Part shown: piece after piece, positions 53,829-64,000 of the stretch | How the letters are laid out: each line of letters opens with the position of its first letter | Numbering within the stretch: the stretch's first letter is position 1 | Notes under the pieces: generated by a model | The model's database searches: none | Told to the model about the DNA's origin: nothing | The model's input: the letters and a program-made list of their open reading frames with translations, nothing else | Origin: Fulvia fulva | Taxonomy: Eukaryota; Ascomycota; Dothideomycetes; Mycosphaerellales; Mycosphaerellaceae | NCBI RefSeq assembly: GCF_020509005.1 | Contig: NC_063025.1 | Coordinates: forward strand, 186,001 to 250,000 | Direction: 5' to 3' | Length of the DNA: 64,000 bases | Program-made: the position numbers and the translations under genes

Positions 53829-55092
53829 CGACAATCATTTCCTCTGTATCGTCCTGTGTCCTACTGCCCTGTGCGTCCTGGTCTACGCCTATCGGCTGTG
53901 TACTAAAGGGGAGCCGGGCCTGGTTAGATTCCCTCGCCGCAGCTAGCAGAGCACGTGGCCTCCCGTACGCCCTAGGCTGCGCATCCTTTACATCGTTCTC
54001 GGCCCTAGGGCGCTTGTGCCCGACCGCCGCTAGTTGGTTCCGGTGTGGGCTAGCCTCACGGTCGCCGTAGAATCTTGGGGCGACGGTTCTGTTTGTGATT
54101 GCCTTGTTTTTCGCTAGTTTCCGCTGTGGGCATTCCGCACTATACGATGGGTGGTGCCCCGGACAGTTCGCGCACCGTCTCGTAGTCGATGTACAGTCCC
54201 TAGACATATGGTCTCCTGCACAGTTCGAGCAGGCCTGCTTGTTTGTGCACGTGTAGGTTTGGTGTCCATACTGTTGGCATTTGAAGCATTGGAGGACACG
54301 AAAGGATGAGGAGTGCTTTTCTACTGTCTTGAGGCTGTATTGCCAGACCAGGCCTTGTTCTATCGCTAGATCCGCCGCTTTCGCGTCTTGTAGCCATACT
54401 ATTAGCGCCGAGGCCTTCTTGCCTTCTGGCCATTTCCTATGGAGCCAAGTCGCCTTCTGGATTGGAGAGTTAAGAGTGACCGGGTTGTCCTCTTGGAGAG
54501 CGCGTAGGTGACCCTGGTTGGTTGGGTCAAACTCCTTAGGCATGTCGTGGACTAGGATCGTGAATTGTTTCGTTGAGACCTTCGCTGATGCCGCAACCTT
54601 AGATGCCCACTGTGGCTGTGCCTCTAGGTGCCTCCTAGCAGTAGCAGAGCTAGTATAGATCTGTAGAGTGCCGTTAGACTGTTGGTTCACTGCGACCACC
54701 CCTGGTTGGTTAATTCGTTGGGCGAGCTCCTTGTTCGATAGCTTCGCAACTTCGGCCTGGTCTTCCTTTGCTGCAATGCGGATCGTAACTGCATCGTGCG
54801 TTGGGCGGGGGCCTGGTATCGATGCCGCGACCGATGCCCAGCTATGGGGGTGTTGATTCCGGGTGGCCTTGCTAATCGCCTGGGACGTCGTCCTCATTTC
54901 TTGTTGCCCTCGGTAATACGACAGTACAAGCGCCGTGCGTAGCTGAGTGATCATTACCTGTAGAGACCGGTAAGGGAGCTGATCGTTAGTTTCCATGCTT
55001 TTTGCGTCCTCTATAAGTTGCTGCCAGTTGTCTTGGGGGGGCTTCGCCTGTAGGGCCGTAGGCGCCGTTAGTACCGTAGCCTGGGCTGCCAT
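53815..55092 (-). CDS. LINE ORF1: RNA-binding protein with three zinc knuckles, 425 aa
   Basis: This Gag-like protein should bind the LINE RNA and form the ribonucleoprotein with ORF2. The ATG at 55,092 starts MAAQATVLTA. Residues 1-180 are Gln/Ala-rich and helical with no domain I can name. Residues about 190-260 look like a small alpha/beta RNA-binding domain (words TILVHDMPKEFDP and ASALIVWLQDAKAADLAIEQG). Three CCHC knuckles follow at about 268-325: CFKCQQYGHQTYTC, CSNCAGDHMSRDC and CANCPGHHPSYSAEC. The C-terminal 90 residues are basic and then acidic, ending VDADD. The TAG at 53,817-53,815 is embedded in the start of ORF2 (ATGACTAG), and ORF2 is in the +1 frame relative to ORF1. No internal stops. 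Confidence 0.94.
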   Translation of the reverse strand: MAAQATVLTAPTALQAKPPQDNWQQLIEDAKSMETNDQLPYRSLQVMITQLRTALVLSYYRGQQEMRTTSQAISKATRNQHPHSWASVAASIPGPRPTHDAVTIRIAAKEDQAEVAKLSNKELAQRINQPGVVAVNQQSNGTLQIYTSSATARRHLEAQPQWASKVAASAKVSTKQFTILVHDMPKEFDPTNQGHLRALQEDNPVTLNSPIQKATWLHRKWPEGKKASALIVWLQDAKAADLAIEQGLVWQYSLKTVEKHSSSFRVLQCFKCQQYGHQTYTCTNKQACSNCAGDHMSRDCTSTTRRCANCPGHHPSYSAECPQRKLAKNKAITNRTVAPRFYGDREASPHRNQLAAVGHKRPRAENDVKDAQPRAYGRPRALLAAARESNQARLPFSTQPIGVDQDAQGSRTQDDTEEMIVDADD

Positions 55093-55297
55093 TGCCTAGG
55101 AGTTGCCTAATGTAGCTAGGCACCTCCGCGGCGTTTGGAGCTGAAGAAACAGGGTGAAGAGAGCTTCAAGCTGTCCAGATTGAATGGGGTAGAACTCCCT
55201 CAGTCCTAGGGGCAGTGGCCTGCTTTTTATATCGTTGGAATGGCCTTGATAAGAGCTTTCGAATGTGTCGTGTTTTGGCGCAGAGATCGATGATTCC

Positions 55298-55335
55298 GTC
55301 AATATCGTAGCGATGTAGACCTCTCTGGGTGTAGT
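55298..55335. other. Short unexplained segment with normal base use
   Basis: It lies between the LINE 5' end and the RIP-mutated gypsy that begins at about 55,336. It keeps TpG and CpA (gatgtagacctctctgggtgtag). It may be the true 5' end of the LINE or leftover target DNA. Confidence 0.35.
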
Positions 55336-57756
55336 TTAATAACGGTAATAGTAATAACGACCGAGGACGTAATAGAACCCGTCTACGACCTAACAATAAT
55401 AACGGTCTCGGCTCTCGAGCGCGTAATACCCGTATATAGACTCCCCTAACTAAACTTTTAGAACGCCTATTTACTATTAATCGTACTCTAATACGCGGTA
55501 TTAAGGTTAGTAAGGGCGTACCTAACCCGAAGTACTTTAAGAACGATAACGACCCTAACTTCGACAGTTAGTCTAGGAGCGTACTTCTTAAGCTAACTAT
55601 AACTACTTTCTGCTCCGAGGTAGACGGCTAACATTTTATATATAGATAGATATAAGGTAACCCTTAGAGAAGTATTAAGCCGAGGATTCCCGTGCCTAGA
55701 TAACAATTATTTAACGAGTTCAAGACTAGTAAAGAACTACTAGATTAGATAACGCGCTAGTACGGTACCCGTAACGAAGGAACTAAGGCTATAGTTAATA
55801 TCGCTACCTATAAGTAGGAGTAGGGCGAGACCTTTATTACCTTCTACGCTCGCTACTTAAAGCTACGTACTTAGATAGAGTAGACCGACGAGACTAAGCT
55901 AATACTATTTCGTAACCGCCTAAACCGTAAGTACTTTATTAAGACTTTCGGCGATAGGGGAGTAGATAGACGCTTATACAATATATAGGATGTTATTAAG
56001 GAATGTACGGTACTAGATAAGAGCTTCTACGAGACCGACCGACTATATCTATAGAAGGAGCGCCTACGTAGCAACCCTAATTCGAATAATAACGGCGTAT
56101 AGGACGGTACTAATGCCGTAGGTGCCGTAGCTACTAGTACGACCGCTATAATCGTCTAGCGACTACTATAATACGTAGGTACGAAGAAGAAGGAGGACCT
56201 ACCGGTTTACTTATAGAACCTGCCTTTATTAAACCGTAAGTAGCGGGAGGACCTTACGAAGTAGGGTAAGTACTACCGCTACCGTATAGGCTCGTACGTA
56301 TTAACGAACCCTAAATACCTAATATATAGTTACTACGGCAACTAGCGCCCTCTACGTCTACGAAACAACCCGAACCTTAGCTCCCTTACTACCGACCTAT
56401 AGTAATAGGGAAATAGCACGACCGCTACCTAAGTGTAGTAGATAGCGGTTAGTAACCGAACTTTCTAAGACAGAAAGAGTATAAGATTAAGAGATATAGA
56501 ATATAAGAGACGGACTATAGTAAGGAGCTTAAGATATCGGTAGATATACTAGATAAATAATAACTAGCTATATACCCTTATATAGTATTACCCGTAATAA
56601 TATAATATAAAAAGGCTCGCGGCCTTATAGATTCTACCTCTACCTCTCTCTTTCTTAATTAAAAATTTATACGTAAATATATAACCCCCTTAATCCCTCT
56701 AACAAAGAACAGACGATTAATACTAGGAGATAGATCGGCTATAGCGCGTTAGATTATATATATAGCCCTTATAGACGTAGTTATCGGCGGTTATTACGAG
56801 TAAATACTATACTACGTTACCGACCTCGAATATAATATCGTCTTTAGACTACCGTAGCTCTCCGCGTATAACCCGAACATCTTCTAGGAAACTAGCGAGG
56901 TAGCGTTTAGATCTAACTACTACTTCGGTCACTATCTATATAATAAGACATCGATAATAGTATAATCTCGAAACTATATTAGTAGAACGAAATATAGACT
57001 AAAGCCCTTTACTAGCGAATTAGTATAACTTATAGCCCGAGGGGCGGAGCTAAATATGTCCGCTCTAGAGGTAGATAAAGAGGTAGATTGCTAGGAAGTC
57101 TCGTAGCGCGTATAGGAGATATACGCGTACCGGCCTAGGGCCGAGTACTTCTATATTATACCTACGGGGCGCGAGGATAACGACAATAACGATAATCGCC
57201 TTAAACTTAGCGCGATAGTAGCTAATAACCTAGATTAGTTCTTAAATAAGTAGTTTAACTACAATCCTCAAGAGAAGCTCCCGCCTATATACTACGACAT
57301 TATAGATACTTTCTTAGTAAAGGACTACGAGGGACTCCTACCTTACCGACTAGGTATCGACTACGAGATTTATATTAAACCCGGTAGACCTTAAGAACCG
57401 CTATATCGAAAGCTCTACGGACTAGCCGAGAAGGAGAATAAAGCCGTTAAGAAATAGTTACTCGAATAGACCTTAGAAGGTAAGGTACGTAAGGCCGGTC
57501 AGAAAATAAGCTAGTTACTAGTACCGGTATTAATAGTAAGAAAGCCTAGAGGAGGGCTACGAGTATATATTAACTACCGTAGGCTAAACACTATTACTAT
57601 TAAGAATCGCTATCCTATTCTATTAATATAGGAAACGCTTAGCCGTATATACGGAAAGAAGTACTTTACGAAACTAGATATTATAGTAGCCTTTAATAAG
57701 TTACGTATCGCGGAAGGGCACGAGTAGCTAATAGCTTTCGTAATACGCTATATTAC
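55336..57756 (+). mobile_element. RIP-dead gypsy fragment (third family, copy D)
   Basis: It matches 59,075-61,530 in the same orientation. It starts in the gag part (words gaccgaggacgtaata), passes a degraded zinc knuckle near 56,262-56,330 and a protease-like region (56,740-56,940), and ends in the reverse transcriptase just after [17 protein letters not shown] (about 57,672-57,725). It is cut there by another element beginning tattacgggcag. RIP stops are dense. Confidence 0.75.
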
Positions 57757-58150
57757 GGGCAGCCCGCGACCCCCTACTATAGCTACGTCGGCCCGGCTAA
57801 ACCGCGGACCTTCCGTATCGGGTTAGCCCGGCTTGGCTTTACTTTATAACTTCGCCGCGCCTCGCGCTCCTCTTTCGTAGCTTTATAGAATAATAACTAT
57901 CTCGTTCGGACCCTATAGTACGCGCGCCCTTATAGTTTGTTCTACTACCCTACCTAGATCGCGGATCTAGGTAAGGGACGCGTAATAATAGGAATAGATA
58001 GAACCGTAGAACTCGAGAACGCGTAGAGTCGTATTAGAATATAGAACACGGTAAGGCGTATAGCGCGTAGATACCTAGAGAACGTAACGCGGCGACATTA
58101 TTAGTAGGTAGTCGCGCGCTCGTAGACAGTTAGGATATAGGCAACGTTAC
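57757..58150 (+). repeat. Putative 5' LTR of copy E
   Basis: This GC-rich, non-coding stretch begins at the point where copy D is interrupted and ends somewhere before the gag-like frame (about 58,250). The 3' boundary is a guess, because RIP has altered any CA end and the partner LTR is not in the window. Confidence 0.4.
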
Positions 58151-61100
58151 GCCTCCCCCGAACCTAGATAATATAACTTTATAAATAGCGAACGGCGGTA
58201 TACTACCGCTACCTAAGCCTAAGGGTAAAAGTAAGTAGCGTATATCTCTTTTCCCCGACCTCTCCTCTTTTCCTTAGAGTTAGACACAGGACGACAACCG
58301 GCGGGTTATAGTAGACACCGGTGTCGCGCTATAATAAGAGATTAATAAAGCTTACTAGAAGGCCTTCTAGCGAGAAGAAGGTAGTAAGATTAACTTTATA
58401 GAACTGTTCGAGTTCAAGCTCGAAGAGAACCTAGGCGGCGACCTAGACGAGGTATATCTATTACTCGACGAGGTAGAACACATTCTCGTATCCGAATACT
58501 AGAATGTCACCCTAGATAACCTTACGACCCTTATATCCTAATACCCGAAGACTACCTACGACTTCGTACTATAAGTAGTTAATACGGCGATTACTAAGGG
58601 TAGAGAACTCGATATAATAGAGCGAGCTAACGACCTCTAGAACACCTAGTATACTACGCTATATACCGAATACGACCGTATCTATAAGACGCTACGAAGT
58701 AAAGAGCTTGTTATATAGAAAATAGTAGTAGATCTTAAGAGTAAGAAGGATTACGACCTAGCTAAGTTATAAGAGCTAGAGAAGAAATATAAGGAAGCTA
58801 ATAACCTATATAAGCAGTTTAGCGAGATCTACGAGAAGGGGAAGAAGAAGGCACAAGATGCTAAGGCGAAGAACTAGGCCCTATAACAAGAAGTCGATGA
58901 CCTAAAGGCTCGGCTTAAGGTAGGAGACACTATATAGAACGGAGGTAGGGGCCGCTTAGGCCGCCGACCCTCTTGTTCTCGCCTACGCGAGACCTTACTC
59001 GAGTAGCTATTACGTAGGTATCGCGAAGCTACTAGTAGAGGTAGCGGTAGCGGTAGTATTAATAATAATAGAGACGACGATAACCGTAGTAATAATAGCC
59101 GAGGACGTAATAACAACCGTCCGCGACTAGGACCTAATAATAGTCGTAACTTTAGAATACGTAATACCCGTACCTAGACACTACTAGTTAACCTCCTAGA
59201 ACGTCTTTTTACTATTAACCGCACTCTTACTCGCGGTATAGAGATCGGTAAGGGCATGCCTAACCCTAAGTACTCTAAGAACGATAATAACCCTAATTTC
59301 GACAGCTAGTATAGTAGTGTTCTCCTAAAGCTAACTATAGTAACCTTCCGTACTAAGGTAGATAGTCTACGCTTTATATATAGATAGATGTAAGGTAATC
59401 CTTAGTAAAGTATTAAGCTAAGGATCCCTATACCTAGATAGCAGTCCTTTAACGAGTTTAAGACTAGAGAAGAGTTATTAGATTAGATAATACGCTAATA
59501 TAGTATACGTAATAAAGGTACTAAGGCTATAGTTAATATTACTACCTATAAGTAAGAATAAGGCGAAACCTTTATAGCCTTCTATACCCGCTACTCGAAG
59601 TTCCGCGCCTAGATATTATAGACCGATAAGACCGAGCTTATACTATTCCGTAACCGACTAAACCGTAAGTACTTTATTAAGACCTTCGGCGACCGTAAAG
59701 TCGACCGCCGCCTAGATAGTATATAAGACGTTATCGAGGAGTATACCGTACTAGACGAGAGCTTTTACGAGACAGATCGACTATACCCGTAGAAGGAGCG
59801 CCCCGTAGTAATAGTAACTCGAACGGTAATAGCGGCTAGAATAACTAGAATAACGGTAACGTAGTTACTAGTACCGCTACCGGTATAGTAGGTGCCTTAG
59901 TATAGCGCCTACTATAGTATACTAGTACTAAGAAGAAGGAGGATCTACCGACATATCTATAGAACCTACCTACGCTTAACCGTAAGTAGCGCGAAGACCT
60001 TAAGAAGTAGGGTAAGTACTACCGCTACCGTATAGGTTCTTACGTATCGACTAACCCTAAATGCCTAATATATAGGTACGATAGCGACTATCGCCTACCG
60101 CGTCTACGTAATACTACGCCGAATCCGAACGTAAACCTCAGTTCCCTAGCCGCCGATCCGTAGTAGGGAAATAGTACGACCGCTACCTAAGCGTAGTAGA
60201 TAGCGGTTACCCGAACTTCCTAGGATAGAAAGAGTATAAGATTAAGAGACACGGAATGTAAGAGACGGTAATAGACTATAGTAAAGAGCTTAGGATATCG
60301 GTATACGTACTAGATAAGTAATAGCTAGCTATACACCCTTATATAGTGTTACCCGTAATAATATAATATAGAAAGGCTCGAGGCCTTATAGATTCTACTT
60401 CTACCTCTCTCTTTCTTAACTAGAAATTTATACGTAAATATATAATACCCCTAATCCCTTTAACGTAAAGCCGACAACTAATACTAGGAGATAGAACGGC
60501 TACTACGCGGTAGATTATATACGCGGCCCTTATAGACGTAGTTATCGGCGGTTATTACGAGTAAATATTATACTACGTTACCGACCTCGAATACGACATC
60601 GTCTTTAGCCTACCGTAGCTTATAGCGTATAACCTAAACATCTTCTAGGAGATAGGCGAGGTAGTATTTAGATCGGATTACTACTTTAGTCACTATCTAT
60701 AGAATAAGACATCGATAATAGTATAATCCCTAAACTACCGCGAGAAGAAGAAGTAGGTACTAGTACGGTACGGACTAGAGCCCTTTACTAGAGAAGTAGC
60801 GAGCTTTATAGTAGGAGGGGCAGAGCTAAACGTCTTATTATATGACCTAGAAGACATAGACGATAAAGAAGTGGACTGCTAGGGCGTTTCTTAACGCGCG
60901 TAGGGGATATACGCGTACCGGCCTAGGGCTAAGTACTTCTACATTATGCCTACTAGGCGTAAGAGCGACGGCGGAGAGCTTAAGCTAAGTACAATAGCTA
61001 CTAATAATCTAGACTAATGCTTAAACAAGCAGTTCAATTATAACCCGAAGGAGAAGTTACCGCCGATAGACTACGATATTACGGACGCTTTCTTAGCTAA

Positions 61101-64000
61101 GGATTATAAAGGACTCCTACCTTACCGACTAGGCGTAGATCATAAGATTTATATTAAGCCTAATAGTCTATAAGAGCTACTATACCGTAAGCCCTACGGC
61201 CTAGCTAAGAAGGAGAACGAGGTAGTTAAGAAATAGCTAGACGAGTAAATATCTAAAGGGAGAGTACGGAAAGTAGGGCAAAAGACGAGCTAGTCTCCTA
61301 TACTAGTACTAGTAGTACGTAAGCCTAGAGGTAGGCTACGTGTTTATATCGACTATAGAGGATTAAATACGATCACTATTAAGAACCGGTATCCGATTCC
61401 CTTAATATAAGAGACGCTTAACCGTATATACGGTAAGAAGTACTTTACGAAGCTAGACATTATAGTAGCCTTTAACAAGTTACGGATAGCTAAAGGGCAC
61501 GAGTAGTTAACGGCGTTTACGACACGATACGGCATCTACGAGTGTCTAGTGTTGCTATTCGGCTTATATAATAGACTAGTATCGTTCTAATTATATATTA
61601 ACAAGGTCTTATAAGAACACCTAGACGACTTTATATCGGCCTACCTAGATAACGTACTTATCTTTAGTGATACCTTAGAGGAGCACATTAAACACGTACG
61701 GAAGGTTCTTACTAAGCTACGCGATATGGAACTTATAGTAGACATCGATAAAAGCGAATTCTACTAATAGAAGGTGAAGTATCTTAGGCTAATTATAACC
61801 CCTAACGGTATTGAGATAGACCCCGAGAAACTCGAATGTATTTAGACATAGAAAGCTCCTAAGAACCTAAAGGATATCTAGGCCTTTCTTAGATTTACTA
61901 ACTTCTATAGGCGGTTTATCGAAGCATTTTCGCGTATAGCTACTCCTCTTATAAACCTAACTAAGTCGGACGGACTAAGCAATTATAAGAACAGAAGGAT
62001 TTAATAGTCACTAGATTACTAACGAGCCTTTAACAATTTGAAAGTTACGTTTAGCAAAGCCGGCATACTCGTATATTATATACTAGGTAGGGAAACAGTA
62101 GTAGAGACAGATTCTTTAGATTTTATAAATACCGGCGTACTTTCGTAGTATAACGAGAACGGTATACTACATCCTATAGCCTTCTACTCGAAGAAGTTGA
62201 GTCTATAGGAGTGTAATTATAAAATCTATAACAAGGAACTATTAGCTATTATTAAGGCGTTCAAGGAGTAGAGACCCGAGCTCGCCTACGAAGTAGATAA
62301 TAAGGACTTATAGCTAGTTAAGATTTATACCGACTATAAGAACCTAGAATACTTTATAAAGACAAAGTAGCTAAATCGGCGACAAGCGCGTTAGGCTAAG
62401 TTCTTATTACAGTTCAACTTTAAGATAATATACCGTCTAGGACTTTAAGGTATAAAGCTAGACGGCCTAACGAGACGTAGCTAGGACCTTCCGTAGGGGG
62501 TAGACGACCCTCGGAACTAGCATTAGTATTAGACATTACTACCTCCTAAGCGATTCCTTAAGATCGCCTTACTATAGGTAATAGTAGAAGATACGCCGGA
62601 AGAAGAGGAACTAGTATAGCTAAACCCTAAAGCTAAAGAGTTTATACCTATAGAACGAGATACGCCTACTAAATAACCGGCGACGCGTAAAAGTTAGCGG
62701 GAAGCCGAACTCGAGTATCGAATGTCGACGGCGTACGTAACCGATAACGAGCTTAAGACCGCGATTAAGGACCTATAGAAAGACCGCACTCCTATACTAC
62801 TATAGAGAGCGAAGATTTACCTAGTACACTATAAAGTAGATAGCGACCTACTATATATTCGAAATTAATACGACGGCTAGAGCTTATAGGTACTAAATAA
62901 CTAAGCCTTATAGACTAGGATAATCAAGATAAACTATAACGCTCTAGTAGTAGGCTATCTAGGACGAGCTCGTACTTATAAACTCGTAGTACGTGAATTC
63001 TACTAGCCTAGATTAGCGAGATCCGTACGTAGATATACCGCGAATTACCGTACCTACCGTATAACAAAATCTCTATACTCCTAGCTACTAGGATTATTAT
63101 AGCCACTTCCTATTCTAGATCGGCCTTAGAAATATATTATAGTCGACTTCATTATCGGACTCCTAGACAGTACTCTTAACGGTATAGTCTATAATAACAT
63201 TATAACCGTTACTAATAGGCTTACTAAGGAAGTCGAGCTGATCCCTATTAGCGTAATAATAGTATAGAATACGGCAAGGCTTTTCCTTAAACATATATTC
63301 TATCGGCGCGGGTTTCCTAACACTATTATATTAGACCGTAGCAAGTAGTAGGTTACTACCTTCTAGAAGAAACTCTATAAGATGCTCCGTATAAATCGTA
63401 AGCTAAGTTCTTCGTATTACCTAGAAACTAATAGACAGTTAGAACGTACTAACTAGGCGATAGAATAGTATCTTCGTATATTTACTAATAAGGTATAGGA
63501 TGACTAGGTAGAATAGCTATACCTTACTTAGTTCGCGATTAACAATTACCTATCTAAGACTACTAGTATATCGCCGTTCTACGCTACCTTAGGCTATAAC
63601 CCTAAGTTTATAGAGCGAGTTGACCTAAACGCTAGAAAGGAGGGGGGACTAACCACTCTCTAGCGACTAGATACGCAATTAGTAGAAACCTTTATACGTT
63701 AGATTTACGAGCTTTATAAGCACCTTAAAGAGAATATACGAATGTTATAAGCTCTCTAAGTAGAAGTAGTAAACCGCTACCGAAGTATTCCTCTAGACTA
63801 TAAAGTAGGTAATTAGGTATATCTTAGTACTAAGAATATCCGTACGACTCGACTATCTAAGAAGCTAGACAGGAGATATACTAGCCCTTACTAGATCACG
63901 GAAGCCATACCGGCTAGACTCTCTTATCGACTAAAACTATTAGACGCTCTAGTAGGACTTAATAACTACTTCTATACCTTACTACTATAACGAGCCGACC
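57757..64000 (+). mobile_element. RIP-dead gypsy (third family, copy E), runs off the window
   Basis: It probably begins with an LTR at about 57,757 (TATTACGGGCAG, a RIP form of TGTTACGGGCAG) inserted in copy D. The LTR end and primer site cannot be fixed. Read on the plus strand: gag at about 58,250-60,420 with an acidic and helical part and a knuckle near 60,012-60,062 in which Cys and His codons have become Tyr (KYYRYRIGSYVS); a protease-like block ending DIVFSLP (about 60,595); reverse transcriptase at about 61,250-61,800 with [13 protein letters not shown] and a catalytic block reading YLDNVLIF (61,642-61,665), the second Asp changed to Asn; RNase H at about 61,900-62,450; integrase at about 62,990-63,600 (VDFIIGLLDSTLNG and VTNRLTK, again Asp to Asn). 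The 3' LTR is beyond the window. Confidence 0.78.

Larger units (their letters stand above)
50333..55297 (-). mobile_element. Intact Tad-like LINE (non-LTR retrotransposon)
   Basis: This 4,965-bp element on the minus strand has a 5' UTR, ORF1 (53,815-55,092), ORF2 (50,511-53,828), a short 3' UTR and a 3' tail of GATA units (ATCT in element sense, 50,333-50,347). Both ORFs are open and CpA/TpG content is normal, unlike every other copy in the window. The 5' end is taken at ggaatcatcgatc (55,297), where the RIP-mutated copy B also begins matching. A possible target duplication is cgttaata (50,325-50,332) against cgtcaata (55,297-55,304), one base different and of RIP type. This is weak, and 55,298-55,335 remains unexplained. 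Confidence 0.92.

Overview
The window looks like a chromosome arm of a filamentous ascomycete. The reasons are short spliced introns with GTATGT or GTACGT donors and a GCTAAC branch point, low-complexity host proteins, Tad-like LINEs, Ty3/gypsy chromoviruses, and above all long tracts with the signature of repeat-induced point mutation (RIP). In those tracts CpA/TpG is almost entirely replaced by TpA, while CpG is kept. A dothideomycete is my best guess, but this is inference.

Layout. (1) Positions 1-18,480 are host DNA with normal base use. They hold six protein genes: 1-755 (-, partial), 5,184-5,983 (-, two exons), 6,298-7,284 (+), 7,950-9,590 (-), 10,725-11,912 (-), 13,882-15,729 (+) and 16,566-18,359 (-), i.e. 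seven with the partial one. None has a domain I recognise. Three (1-755, 7,950-9,590, 16,566-18,359) have the same single-pass membrane layout. Minisatellites and microsatellites lie between the genes; 756-5,183 is a long stretch with no supported gene. (2) 18,481-19,652 is heavily RIP-mutated and holds an unrecognised, once-coding frame. (3) 19,653-64,000 is a nested transposon island.

The island holds two intact elements among RIP-killed relatives. The first is a Ty3/gypsy chromovirus at 19,716-25,852 with 443-bp LTRs, a 5-bp target duplication, open gag and pol, and a chromodomain. It sits in the 3' UTR of a RIP-dead LINE. The second is a Tad-like LINE at 50,333-55,297 with both ORFs open. 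Dead copies of this LINE occupy 25,858-28,636, 31,356-31,690 and 31,691-41,639; in the last, one full-length copy is inserted inside another with a 14-bp target duplication. A second gypsy family (41,640-50,332, with LTRs of about 1.72 kb; partial copy 28,637-31,355) and a third gypsy family (55,336-57,756 and 57,757-64,000) are both RIP-dead.

Putting the copies together gives a relative history. RIP load rises with nesting age: the outer LINE copy is the most mutated, the copy inserted in it less so, and the free-standing copy is not mutated at all. In the chromovirus, RIP-type changes occur only in the outer 69 bp of the LTR that abuts RIP-mutated DNA, which suggests spread of RIP from old repeats into a new insertion.
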